A stretch of DNA of 64,000 bases from an archaeon (GCA_021848045.1 JAJZNC010000060.1:62001-126000); one strand, 5' to 3'. Counted from the stretch's first letter, positions 8,228 through 17,755 are shown. Notes: generated from the letters alone by a model not told the origin. Program-made: numbers and translations.

Positions 8228-9543
8228 CGCGCGACCCACCCCTCGACGATCTCTCGGTGACCGGCGAGCTCGCGGCCGTACCTGATGAGCTGCTTGGTGA
8301 GGTGTCTCTGCGCCCGCGGGGACGGCAGGTAGGTCCCCGGATGGATGCGGGAGGGGGGTCCGTGCTCGACGCGGAGGGCGGCGGTCCTGTGGCCGCACGT
8401 CCTGCACTGGTATCCCTTGCCTCTTCCCTCTGACTTCATCCCAGAGCTGCAAAGAGCGCATCTTGGCCTGGCTTTAACTGCTTGGTGGAGCGCGAGCACC
8501 TCGATCTTCTCCACGTTCAGGGCTGCGGAGTTCCTGGGCGTCGCCCTCCTCACCCCGCCTGAGACTCGCACAGAATCACCCGTCCTCAGCAGGCGCGCCG
8601 TGCGCTTGAGGTCGCCCGAGGGTTCGTAGACCATGCACCGCAGGTCGGCTCCGGCGACGCGGAGCGCGAGCTCGAGGTGCCCCCCCTCGCGCGCGTCTAG
8701 CGAGACGACCTCTCCCTCCAGCCAGCCCGCCGAGTAGGCCTTGAGCGGGACCGAGAGCCGTGGTTTGAGGTGGGCGTCGGTGCACTGGTTGGTCGCGTAG
8801 ACCATGTGGCCTAGCGGCACCTCCCCGGTCCTTACCCTGCGGAACGCCTCGAGGACCGCCCCCGGTGAGTCCCCCCTCACGCCGGCGAGGACGGGGTCGG
8901 GCCCTGTGGGAGCGAGGAGGACCCGGCCGGACTCGTGGTCGTAGTTGTTGAACGTGTGCGGGAATGTCTCAGCCTCCATCTCGACTACAGACTCCCGAAG
9001 AACCGACCTGAGAGTACCGCACCTCTCAGGCCTCCTGTACGCTATGAGCTCGTAGGTGTGGTCGTCCGAGTCGCAGGAGAACCCTAGGCTCGCGGCCGCC
9101 CCCACCGCCCCCATCCCGTTCCCGAGGAGCGTGTGCCTAAGCCCCATCCTGACCAGCTCGTGGATGACGCCGCGGTAGCTCACCATGCCGCTCAGGGCCC
9201 GGAGGTACAGCTCCCTGAAGTAGGGGGCGGCGGCCTCTTCTTTCGAGGCCATCACCAGCCCGGGGTTCGCGCCGTTGCCGACGTCGGCCTCCTCGTCGAG
9301 GAGGGCCTCGGCTGTGTCGAAGGCCCTGTCCCGCAGCGACTCCGAGGTGGGCTCGAACTCAACGCAGACCGCCGCGTTGCCCCTCGTCTTGAAGGGCACG
9401 TTTGGGTTGAGCCGCACCAGCCGGGGGTAGGACGGGATCCGGCACCCCATCCTGGCCAGCTCGCAGGTTATGAGGTAGCCCAGGTGGGTCGTGCAGTGGC
9501 CGAACCGGGAGTCGGTGTCGTCCATCCCTAGGAGGTACCGCAA
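8224..9543 (-). CDS. tiaS: tRNA(Ile2) 2-agmatinylcytidine synthetase TiaS
   Basis: MRYLLGMDDTDSRFGHCTTHLGYLI...; C-terminal zinc ribbon CALCSSG..CRTCGHRT. Confidence 0.88.
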   Translation of the reverse strand: MRYLLGMDDTDSRFGHCTTHLGYLITCELARMGCRIPSYPRLVRLNPNVPFKTRGNAAVCVEFEPTSESLRDRAFDTAEALLDEEADVGNGANPGLVMASKEEAAAPYFRELYLRALSGMVSYRGVIHELVRMGLRHTLLGNGMGAVGAAASLGFSCDSDDHTYELIAYRRPERCGTLRSVLRESVVEMEAETFPHTFNNYDHESGRVLLAPTGPDPVLAGVRGDSPGAVLEAFRRVRTGEVPLGHMVYATNQCTDAHLKPRLSVPLKAYSAGWLEGEVVSLDAREGGHLELALRVAGADLRCMVYEPSGDLKRTARLLRTGDSVRVSGGVRRATPRNSAALNVEKIEVLALHQAVKARPRCALCSSGMKSEGRGKGYQCRTCGHRTAALRVEHGPPSRIHPGTYLPSPRAQRHLTKQLIRYGRELAGHREIVEGWVAR

Positions 9544-9547
9544 GGTC

Positions 9548-9934
9548 TCACTGCTTTCCGAAGAGCTCGACGTAGATTCCGTTGGGGTCCTTGATGTACG
9601 TCCACCGGCTGGTCTTGGTCTTCATGTCCAGCACGACAGGATAGCCCGCCTTCTCCGCCTCTGCGACCGCCTTCTTCAGGTCGTCGACCTGGAACGCGAG
9701 GTGGTCGAGCGCCTCGCCCACGCCGTACCTCGTGTCGTAGTCGCTCCCTTTGCCATAGTAGTTGAGCTCGAGCAGATGCCCTCCGTCCTCGCTGACCAGA
9801 CCCACCGTCTCCCCCTTGGTCGCCTCCACAATTGTCCTGCCAGTGACCTTCATACCCAGGAGCTTAGTGTAGAAATCTATCGATTTGTCGAGGTCCTTGA
9901 CCCTTATGCCCGTGTAGATGAGCTTGGCCTTCAT
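9548..9934 (-). CDS. VOC/glyoxalase family protein
   Basis: MKAKLIYTGIRVKDLDKSIDFYTKLLGMKVTGRTIVE...DPNGIYVELFGKQ. Confidence 0.85.
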   Translation of the reverse strand: MKAKLIYTGIRVKDLDKSIDFYTKLLGMKVTGRTIVEATKGETVGLVSEDGGHLLELNYYGKGSDYDTRYGVGEALDHLAFQVDDLKKAVAEAEKAGYPVVLDMKTKTSRWTYIKDPNGIYVELFGKQ

Positions 9935-10033
9935 CGTCTCCGCGCGTGGGAACGGGCAAGCGGCCGTAGATAAGTGGTGGGTCGGAGCCAAGACGTCCTT
10001 GCGTGGAGATGCTGGAGGAGCCCCTGAGCCGGA

Positions 10034-10567
10034 GTGGCTGCGGTGGCGTCGATGAGTCGCTGGCCCAGGTCTCCGCGAGGGTCGCCGGTGCGGGCGCCGC
10101 CCGAGGCTGGGAATGCCAGCCAGCCAACGCCAGGGTCGAGGGACGACGGTCCGGCATACGAGTATTGCTTCTTCGCCGCGGCAAAGTGCGCCCCTCCACA
10201 CGACAGGCCCAACGCTAGGGAGTCCGAGAACTGTGGCTACTAGCTGGGCTCGGCCGCGGTTACTGACAGCTTGAAGGCGGTGCTCGCGCTAGGCCGGGCA
10301 GCCTTCGATGCGTACATTGACCGCGCCCCGCGGCTGGGGGCGTCTACGAAGGGGACGGCCTTCGCGCACGGTCGAAGGCGGCGTCCCACCTCCACCCTCT
10401 ACGCGAGCTACCGCCCCAGCCCCCGGAACACGCGCACCGGGAAGCTGACAAGCAAGAGGCTGGTCTCGCTGCTTGAGGCTCGGAAGAAGAGGAGACGGGC
10501 GAGGAAAGTCTATCTGATGCCCGGCCAGAACAGGCGCCATGCTGCCCAGGGGTCACGTGAACGTTGA
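10034..10567 (+). pseudogene. Family-5 uracil-DNA glycosylase (UdgB) remnant
   Basis: ASQPTPGSRDDG..YCFFAAAKCAPPHDRPNARESENCGY(*)LGSAAVTDSLKAVLALGRAAFDAYI...SYRPSPRNTRTGKLT; in-frame TAG and unreadable N-terminus. Confidence 0.75.
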
Positions 10568-10914
10568 TGATCAGGATCGAGAAGAGCATCTACGACAACC
10601 CCGAGCCTTCTGATGGGAAGAGAATCCTGGTCACGAGGCTCTGGCCCCGAGGGATCTCCAAGGACAGGGTCGACCTCTGGATGAAGGACTTGGGTACGGA
10701 AAGGGATCTGATCAAGAAATGGAAGGGAGGCGTGATGTCCTGGGACTCGTTCGCCGCGGAGTACAATGGTAGCCTACGCGGCAAGGAGAGCCTGCTGAGG
10801 GAGCTTGCCAGGCAGTCGAAGGCGGGGACGATCACGCTCCTCTGCACCGACAAGGACCCCCGGCGCTGCCACCGGTCGCTGCTGAAGGCCGCTGTCGAAC
10901 GGCTTGCCCCCTGA
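10564..10914 (+). CDS. DUF488 (YeaO-like) protein
   Basis: KRILVTRLWPRGISKDRVDLWMKDLGTE...TLLCTDKDPRRCHR. Confidence 0.85.
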   Translation: MMIRIEKSIYDNPEPSDGKRILVTRLWPRGISKDRVDLWMKDLGTERDLIKKWKGGVMSWDSFAAEYNGSLRGKESLLRELARQSKAGTITLLCTDKDPRRCHRSLLKAAVERLAP

Positions 10915-10943
10915 CTGCTGCGCACCCGCGCCTAGTGGGTAGT

Positions 10944-11321
10944 TCAGCCCGAAGGCGCCACGCCGATGCTCCGCTCGATCTCCTTCTCCCTGGCGCGGGC
11001 CTCTCTGACCTGCCGCCCGAGCCGCGAGGCGAAGAGGTAGTTCACCACACCGACATAGAGCCAGGCGAAGGTCACCAGGATCAGGACGGCCTCGAGGGCG
11101 AGGAGCGTCGGGTCGAGGAGGTTCACCGTTACCACTCTTGTCCCCGTGGCGAAGGGGGTGATGACCTGGGCGAAGTACGAGGCGAGGAGGAGGAACGCCA
11201 CGCCAATGGTGATTAGGGACAGGACCCGTATCCTCGCCTGGCCGCTCTCTATGTGGTGGACGAACTCCTCATGGGCGTCGAGAATCGCGACCCTGGCCTG
11301 GTCCCGGCTTTCCTCAGCCAC
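10944..11321 (-). CDS. Membrane protein, two TM segments
   Basis: IRVLSLITIGVAFLLLASYFA... and LLALEAVLILVTFAWLYVGVV. Confidence 0.6.
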   Translation of the reverse strand: MAEESRDQARVAILDAHEEFVHHIESGQARIRVLSLITIGVAFLLLASYFAQVITPFATGTRVVTVNLLDPTLLALEAVLILVTFAWLYVGVVNYLFASRLGRQVREARAREKEIERSIGVAPSG

Positions 11322-11353
11322 AAGACCAAGAGGACGCCTTCGGCATAAAACCC

Positions 11354-11372
11354 TTCCTCACCTAAGATAAGT
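11354..11372 (-). promoter_or_regulatory. Shared 19-nt operator next to the TATA box of the 10944-11321 gene
   Basis: ACTTATCTTAGGTGAGGAA (minus strand), identical to 12059-12077 (plus); followed by TTTTATG. Confidence 0.6.
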
Positions 11373-11702
11373 GACCTAGCTCGCCGGCCGGCCCACGCTC
11401 GAGCGCGCTGCGCAGGCGCCAACGGCGAACACCGCCGCCCTGATTAAGAGGAGCGCGGCGCAGAACGGCGAGGACGACCAAGGCAAGAGTTCTGAAGTCG
11501 CCACAGGGTCACCGGGGCGTCCGTCATCGTGGCGGCCGACAATCCACGAAAGCGGTCCTGGCGGTGGACTGATGACGGAATGGCGAAGCACCTTGTCCGC
11601 GCCGAGAGTCACGGCCGACGCCATCAGGCAGCAGAGCCTTGGAGCGCGAGGAGACCAGTCCTTCTCAATGACGTGGGAAGAGTTCTGCCTCCCTTCTATG
11701 GT

Positions 11703-11957
11703 CTAGGGGGCCAGCCTGTTCCAGACCTTCTTCCAGTCCCTGTTGAGGTCGGCGCCCTGCCCGGTTATGAAGTACATCTCGCGTCCCTCCTGTGCCTGGA
11801 CCTTGATCAGCTGCTTGGCTATCAGGAAGGACGCGAACTCCGAGAACTTGTTGAAGTTGAGACCCAGCCCCTGCGCGAGCCTTGTCGGGCCCCTAGGCCC
11901 GTCCAGGAGCAGGTCGAGTATCTCCATGTAGATGAGGACGTTGGGCCTCCTCTTCAA
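11703..11957 (-). CDS. Small winged-helix transcriptional regulator
   Basis: YMEILDLLLDGPRGPTRLAQGLGLNFNKFSEFASFLIAKQLIKVQ; lies between two copies of the shared operator. Confidence 0.7.
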   Translation of the reverse strand: MKRRPNVLIYMEILDLLLDGPRGPTRLAQGLGLNFNKFSEFASFLIAKQLIKVQAQEGREMYFITGQGADLNRDWKKVWNRLAP

Positions 11958-12049
11958 CCGTGTAGAACGCGGTGCCGACGGTAATTAAGGAAGCGCGAGA
12001 GCGCACCCAGACGTCCAACGCCGACTCGTTGCGTGAGGAAGAAGCACTT

Positions 12050-12071
12050 ACCTAAGATACTTATCTTAGGT
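12050..12071. promoter_or_regulatory. Palindromic operator upstream of the HerA-like operon
   Basis: ACCTAAGATA-CT-TATCTTAGGT perfect 10-bp inverted repeat, then TATA-like CTATAAGG at 12081-12088. Confidence 0.65.
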
Positions 12072-12109
12072 GAGGAACTCTCTATAAGGTCGGACCGTCC
12101 TCTTCCGGC

Positions 12110-13333
12110 GTGACTTTCGGGAACTCTGTCTGGTTGGGATTCACCAGGAACGGGGGGAGGTTCGAGGTCAAGCTCGACGACCTCAAGAACGGCATCGCGA
12201 TGATGGGACAGGGCTCCAACCAGCTCGCAGGCATGGCAGCCTGCGCGTGCCACGAGGCGGGGCTCAAGACGCTCCTGGTGGACCTTGACGGCGGCGCGTC
12301 CGACGGGCTCTCCGGATACATCGACGAGTGCGACGTGTCTTATTTCCTCTACGACTCGCTCAGGATCGAAGAGAACCCCGTCGTCCACGCCCAGATGATA
12401 GCGGGCGCGTATTCGACCGCGCTAGAGCTCTCCTTCGAGCAGGAAGCGAGCCTGAACTCCATCGCCCAGATAATCGCCAACGAGCGGGGGGTGGCCAGCC
12501 CCGCGTCCCTCGCAGACCTGATACAGTCGCCCGACTCGGCCAAGGGGCGCGCGGTCGACAGGCTGAGGGTGAGGCTGGATGCCCTCCGGTCGCTCAACCT
12601 CGTCGGCGAGAAGCACGTGGTAAAGCGCCTCGTTCAGAAGAGCGCAATCCTGAGCTTCAGGAACGCCGGGTCGCCCGAGGCGGCGGAGACGGCGGTGGCC
12701 TTGTTCCTGGCGAAGCTAATCGCTGTCGCAGGCTCGGGCGAAGTCGCCGGACCCGACGTGGTTGTGCTCACCGAGGCCAACCGCCTCTTCAAGGAGAGGC
12801 CGGTCTTCAGGAGGAACCCCCGCTTCCTCACCGCGTTCGTCTCTTCCCCGGTGGCGAAGGTACTCGCCTCTGACGAGGCCTACGGGCTCGACAAGGAGTA
12901 CATGGACACCTGCTCGGTGAGGATACTCTCGAGCGCGGCATGGAACGGCTCAGGCAGGGGCGGCCTGGTCCTCACCCCGAACATGTACATGTTCCAGAAC
13001 CCCTCGTACGGCTCTCGCGAGGTCTTTGTCCCGAGGGAGTTCGAGCGGCGGAAGGGAACGACCCTGACGGTGGCCCCCGTCGCGCCTGACGAAGACGCTA
13101 TGCTGGCGCGCAGGATACTCGAGGAGGTCTCCGCTTTCGGCGGAGCGACCCGGGCGTCCCTGCTGTCGTTCCTGGCGTCTGAGTTCGACAGGGACATCCT
13201 CGAGAGGGCGTTCGACCGGCTCCAGAGCGAGGGCTACGTGGCGGTCGAGCGCCAGGAAAGGTCGGGGAGGGCGATCCACACACTCTCGCTCACGGAGAAG
13301 GGTCGCGCAGTTCTCGGGAGGCGGCAGGGTTGA
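12110..13333 (+). CDS. HerA/VirB4-like ATPase with degenerate P-loop and C-terminal winged helix
   Basis: MMGQGSNQLAGMAA in Walker A position, VVVLTEANRLF HerA-like Walker B, C-terminal wHTH. Confidence 0.55.
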   Translation: MTFGNSVWLGFTRNGGRFEVKLDDLKNGIAMMGQGSNQLAGMAACACHEAGLKTLLVDLDGGASDGLSGYIDECDVSYFLYDSLRIEENPVVHAQMIAGAYSTALELSFEQEASLNSIAQIIANERGVASPASLADLIQSPDSAKGRAVDRLRVRLDALRSLNLVGEKHVVKRLVQKSAILSFRNAGSPEAAETAVALFLAKLIAVAGSGEVAGPDVVVLTEANRLFKERPVFRRNPRFLTAFVSSPVAKVLASDEAYGLDKEYMDTCSVRILSSAAWNGSGRGGLVLTPNMYMFQNPSYGSREVFVPREFERRKGTTLTVAPVAPDEDAMLARRILEEVSAFGGATRASLLSFLASEFDRDILERAFDRLQSEGYVAVERQERSGRAIHTLSLTEKGRAVLGRRQG

Positions 13334-14370
13334 TCCCCCAGCTCGAGAGGCTGCAGACGGGCTGCCATGCACTCGACCTCCTCACCGACGGCGGGCTCCC
13401 GACAGGGACGATAACCCAGATCTTCGGGGAGAAGGCCCTCGGCAAGAGCATCCTCTCCCTCCAGGCCGCCTACTCCACCGTCGCGGCAGGGCACAGCGCG
13501 GTGATACTCGACACGGAGCAGTCCTACTTCAGCTACCTGGTGGGCTACCGGAGGCCGGGCTTCGAGCAGAGGTTCGGCGACAAGGTGCAGGTGAAGGAGG
13601 TCAAGCTCCAGAGGACGACGCGCTCGGCGAGGAAGAAGGACATGCCGGTCTCCAGGAGCGAGCTGGTCAATTCCCTGAGCAGTACTCTCGACCGTATCGG
13701 CGTGTCCTACAACGACAACCACCTCGCGGCCATCGCGGAGGTGCTCTCGCCAGACTTCACCATCGACCTAGGAGAGGACGAGAAGGAGCCGGCCATCTTC
13801 GTCGTCCAGCTCCCCGACGTCATCGACCTCCTGGCCCTGCACGGGCACGACGTCCAGAAGATCGTCTCCGAGGGAGGCAGAGTCGAGCTCAGGCTAAAGT
13901 CCAGCCCGGTCTACGAGTCCGCGCTCCACAACATGGTCGAGCAGACCAAGGCCAAGCTCCTGGTCTACGACTCGATCTCCGCCCCGTTCAAGGCGTCGTT
14001 CTTCGGCACGCAGGACCTCCCCGCAAGGAGCGCGGGGATGGCGATATTGCTCGCCCACGCGCAGCGCCTCTGCATCCAGTACGGGATAGCGGTAGTGGTG
14101 ACGAGCCACGCCTCGATCAACCCCACGGCGGCTTGGGACAGGGGCAAGCCCTACGGCGGGATAACCCTGGGGCACGAGGCGAAGTTCAGCTTTGAGCTGA
14201 CCAAGCACATGGCGAAGAGGGGGGAGCTGGTGAAGGAGAACTCTGTCAACCCCGACGAGTGGATTGCCAAGGAGAAGGACGGCAGGGCGCTCTGGGTGCA
14301 CAGGCACCCCGCCCTCGAGGACTGGTCGAAGTTCGGACACGCCTACATCGACGACGAGGGGTTCCACTGA
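13330..14370 (+). CDS. RadA/RadB-like recombinase-family ATPase
   Basis: LQTGCHALDLLTDGGLPTGTITQIFGEKALGKS; AVVVTSHASINP; TTG start overlaps previous stop (TTGA). Confidence 0.7.
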   Translation: MIPQLERLQTGCHALDLLTDGGLPTGTITQIFGEKALGKSILSLQAAYSTVAAGHSAVILDTEQSYFSYLVGYRRPGFEQRFGDKVQVKEVKLQRTTRSARKKDMPVSRSELVNSLSSTLDRIGVSYNDNHLAAIAEVLSPDFTIDLGEDEKEPAIFVVQLPDVIDLLALHGHDVQKIVSEGGRVELRLKSSPVYESALHNMVEQTKAKLLVYDSISAPFKASFFGTQDLPARSAGMAILLAHAQRLCIQYGIAVVVTSHASINPTAAWDRGKPYGGITLGHEAKFSFELTKHMAKRGELVKENSVNPDEWIAKEKDGRALWVHRHPALEDWSKFGHAYIDDEGFH

Positions 14371-15431
14371 TGGGCTGGTTCCTCAAGGTCGTCGCCCTGC
14401 TTCTTGCTTTCGTCCTTGTGGGTGCGGGGACGTGGTCGCTCGCGCTCATCATCTTCGCAGCGCTCCTCCTCCCGCCGGTCTTCAGGCTGCTCCATAGGAG
14501 CAAGCAAGCGCCCCAGACGACCGGGAAGAAGGGCCGGCTCCCCGCCAGGTACCTGCTGGCAGGAACCCTCCTCGTGCTCGCTTTCGCGGGATACCTCGCC
14601 CACGGCAGCTTCTCCCCCCTGGCGTTCGGCACCCTCGGCCTTGTCGTGCTGCTCTGGGGAAGGCTCGCAGTGCTCGCGGTCAGCTCCAGCCTGAAGCCGG
14701 TCAACGAGTCGATCCTTCTGAGGTCGACGCGCCTCCAGGCGTCGTGGGCAGGGGTCGCCAGAGTGACGTCCATCACCCGCGACCTTGGAAGGGCCCTAGC
14801 CGGAGTGTCGGGGACAGTCATCCTTTCGCTCTCCGACGTCCCTGCGGTCTACGTGGTGGTGGAGAGGAAGGCGTGGAGCGAGAAGGCCGCGGAGGAGGAG
14901 GTTCTCTCGGCGTTGAGGGAGCTCACGTGGTCGCTGGCCCCGCGGGGGGCGTATCTCTTGCCCCTCGACTCCCAGCAGGCCTACGCTCTTTTCCAGCCCT
15001 CGTTCGAGGCCGCCAGGTTCGCCGAAGCAGACCTGACCCACACTCTCGCCTCGGGCTCGCACGACCTGATTTCGCTGCGGCAATCCGGGGGCTTCGCACG
15101 GGCCCTCGGCCTGTACAGGAGGACGGGCGGGGTGCACGATGGAAAGGTGAGGATCCCCCTCCCTGAGAGGGACCTCTCCCGTCAGCCTGTCTTCCTGGAG
15201 GTGTTCAAGGCCATCGGGGGCAGGCTGTCGTCGCCATCGCCAGACCAATACACGGCGTTCCTCAGCAGCCTCTATGCCACCAGCGGGGAGCCGGTGGGCA
15301 CGAGGGTCTTCGACGGCGGAACCGCCACCCAGTCAGGCATGATGCTCGTGAAGTCGCAGGGGAGCCCGCCGGTCGAGCTGAGCAAGGCCCAGCTCAGGGC
15401 CGTGGTAAGGATCTACGAGAAAGCGCGGTAG
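14370..15431 (+). CDS. Membrane-anchored hypothetical protein of the same operon
   Basis: N-terminal TM segments; ATG overlaps the previous stop (TGATG). Confidence 0.65.
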   Translation: MGWFLKVVALLLAFVLVGAGTWSLALIIFAALLLPPVFRLLHRSKQAPQTTGKKGRLPARYLLAGTLLVLAFAGYLAHGSFSPLAFGTLGLVVLLWGRLAVLAVSSSLKPVNESILLRSTRLQASWAGVARVTSITRDLGRALAGVSGTVILSLSDVPAVYVVVERKAWSEKAAEEEVLSALRELTWSLAPRGAYLLPLDSQQAYALFQPSFEAARFAEADLTHTLASGSHDLISLRQSGGFARALGLYRRTGGVHDGKVRIPLPERDLSRQPVFLEVFKAIGGRLSSPSPDQYTAFLSSLYATSGEPVGTRVFDGGTATQSGMMLVKSQGSPPVELSKAQLRAVVRIYEKAR

Positions 15432-15956
15432 AGGCAGAGGACGGGAGCCATCGGGGGCATCGCGGAGCTGACTGCGGTCGCGATGATCCTGCTGGTGGAG
15501 ACCACCGTGCACCATGGGAGCTAGACGCCGTCCTTCTCGGAGGAACCGCGGCCCCTCGGCCCTCGTTGGCGTCTTCGCCGCCCCGATCTCGCTCGCCATG
15601 GTCGGGCACGGAGCGGCCTGGATCGAGCACGCGGGGACTTGACGAATTGTGACCTCGAGGAGAAACAGATGGAGCGAAGCAGGGTCCGCCCCCACAACCT
15701 GACGCCGAGCTCTTCCGAGGGGTTAAGGTGATGGAGCGGGGCGTCGACCGAGGCGACTGCATGAAGGCGGCTGTCTTTGAAGAGCCGCACAGTCCGCAGT
15801 TCAAGGGGACGAAAAGAGAGCTCGAGATAAGCTCGTTCGAAGACCTCCTTGGCTAGGTGAAGCCGTTGCGTTGTGCAAGCCGCAGGAGAACCTGAAAGGA
15901 GCAATGGTTATTACCACTGCGCGCCATAAGTAGGACGAGAGGCAGAGATTAGACAG

Positions 15957-16190
15957 TTGCCAATGGCTTTCGTGCTCATAAACGCCGATCTAGGAGCAGA
16001 GGAGGAGCTTTTGAAGAGCCTGAGGGGGATAGAGTTCGTCAAGGACGTTTTTGTCGTGTACGGAGTGTACGACATCATCGCTAGGGTCGAGGCCGACACG
16101 ATGGAGAAGGTCAAGGAGACCATCACCTGGAAGATTCGCAGGCTCGACCGCGTCAGGAGCACCCTGACGATGATAGTCGTCGAAGGCTGA
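15957..16190 (+). CDS. Stand-alone Lrp/AsnC ligand-binding (RAM) domain protein
   Basis: AFVLINADLGAEEELLKSLRGIEFVKDVFVVYGVYDIIARVEA. Confidence 0.85.
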   Translation: MPMAFVLINADLGAEEELLKSLRGIEFVKDVFVVYGVYDIIARVEADTMEKVKETITWKIRRLDRVRSTLTMIVVEG

Positions 16191-16475
16191 ACCCGCCGCC
16201 GAAGCTTCCCGCGCAAATCTCGGTCTTTTCCGAGACGTGTGGTTGCCAGTCCAGCGGCGGGAGAGCTCTGACTGCTCGATAATCGAAAGAGCGCCCCCGT
16301 CGTCGCCTGTTCGTGTCCGGGAACTTCTGACCTCTGACTCGGCAGTGGACCAGGTGGTTGAGAAGGCCCTCAGGGGAAGACGGAAGCCGGGCGAAGAGAA
16401 AGTCTTGGCAGAACCCCTCGATCGGCTGGCCGCAGGCCAGGTGGCGGGTGGTTCGACGAAACTAGGATGGGAGCG

Positions 16476-17264
16476 TCACCCTGGCGAGCTGGCCGCGCCT
16501 ATCAGGTCGAAGTAGGTGTAGCCGACGAGAAGAGGATACGGCAAACCAGGCAGGGTGGCGGCTTTGCAACCGGCTTCCGTCAGGGTGCACGGGCCCGCCG
16601 CCGCCTGGAACGGGTACCCCACGCAGAGCGGCGTCATCGAAGCAGAATAGTCAGGCTGTCCGCTCCCCGCAACCAGAACCCCGTAGGCGCCGCAGGTCTC
16701 CGGCTGGCTCCCGAGCATGAAGTCGTCCAGCGTCCCCGTCAGGAAGCCGATCCAGTAGGTCCCGCTCGCCCCAGGCTTCGCCGTTATGGCATACGCCAGC
16801 ACCACCCCCTCGCTCTCGTTGGTCGGACCTCCAAGGGTGATGAGGGGTTGGCTCGGGGTGATAGTGAAGTTGGCCGAACCGTCGATGGAGCGCACCCCGA
16901 CAGAGAGTAGCTGCGTGACGTTCAGGGTCTCAGTGGCGTTCCCGTTGTAATAGAAGAGTCGGACGCAGAATATGGCCGGCGTTGCGGTCGTGACGTTCAC
17001 GGTCCCGAACCCCACCTCGCCAGCGGGCGGGCACTCTGCGACCAGGGCCGCCCCCGATAGTGGGGGGCCCGTCGACGCGGTGCTCGAGGACGAGGTGTTC
17101 GCGGCTTCCTGGCTGCTAATCCCGTTGGGAGACGGCGTGAGTTGAGACCCAGACGCGCTGCCGGCGGACGAGGCTAGAGATATCGCGCCGAATGAGGCGG
17201 CGACCACTATGACGGTGGCCGCAAAGACCACGGTCGCGGATCGGACCCCCTTCTGGACCTGCAT
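16476..17264 (-). CDS. Secreted/membrane-anchored protein
   Basis: N-terminal TM, Ser/Thr-rich linker, NxS/T sequons. Confidence 0.6.
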   Translation of the reverse strand: MQVQKGVRSATVVFAATVIVVAASFGAISLASSAGSASGSQLTPSPNGISSQEAANTSSSSTASTGPPLSGAALVAECPPAGEVGFGTVNVTTATPAIFCVRLFYYNGNATETLNVTQLLSVGVRSIDGSANFTITPSQPLITLGGPTNESEGVVLAYAITAKPGASGTYWIGFLTGTLDDFMLGSQPETCGAYGVLVAGSGQPDYSASMTPLCVGYPFQAAAGPCTLTEAGCKAATLPGLPYPLLVGYTYFDLIGAASSPG

Positions 17265-17319
17265 CCGGTGCTGCGCGCACGGGTCGAGCCTCTAATACTT
17301 TTGTCCGGCGGGTAATGTT

Positions 17320-17650
17320 CTCACAGGACAAGGCGAAGCCGCCGTAGCCTTGCTGTCGACGGCCTGGATCTCCCTGGCGCTCACCCTCGCCTCGGAGGCC
17401 ATCAGATGGCTGAGCCTCCTCGTCCCCCTGGACCGTGGGTTCCTTGCTCCTTGCGTAGGCGACCTTGCCCTCGCAAACCACGTTGTCGACGACGACGAGG
17501 CTGCCAGGATGCGAGAGCTTCAGCGCCCACCCCGAAGTAGCTTGGGTTGTTCGGCTTCTCGCCATCGATGAAGAAGAGGCGGAAGGAGCCGCTGAACCTG
17601 GGAAGCGACTCGAGCGCCTGCCCGACCCCACCTCCGCCCACTTTCTGTGC
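17320..17650 (-). pseudogene. SAM-dependent O-methyltransferase remnant (frameshifted, N-terminus missing)
   Basis: LESLPRFSGSFRLFFIDGEKPNNPSYF in one frame, WALKLSHPGSLVVVDNVVCEGKVA...VQG...QQGYGGFAL in another. Confidence 0.7.
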
Positions 17651-17755
17651 GCCATCGACGGGCGACCAGTCGTCCCGAGGTAACGAGCGAGCGTCCCGCG
17701 CTCGGGACGTATATTAGCACCCGTCCCGCCAGCTCTCTCGAGGGACGTCCCAGGC

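Noticed and set aside
10241-10243. In-frame TAG in UdgB as pyrrolysine or readthrough
   Set aside because: N-terminus is also degraded and no pyl genes are visible; a pseudogene is simpler.
10498-10560. GAGGAAAGTC followed by CCCGGCCAGAACAGG as RNase P CR-I/CR-V
   Set aside because: It lies in the UdgB remnant frame and lacks the rest of the RNA; the real rnpB is at ~19.03-19.33 kb.
15432-15956. MKAAVFEEPHSPQFKG... as alcohol dehydrogenase fragment
   Set aside because: Only about eight residues resemble an ADH N-terminus; too short to support.
16190-16275. CCGCCGC...GCGGCGG paired segment with TCTCGG/CCGAGA hairpin as an RNA gene
   Set aside because: Could be a terminator or chance in GC-rich DNA; no promoter or conserved motif recognised.
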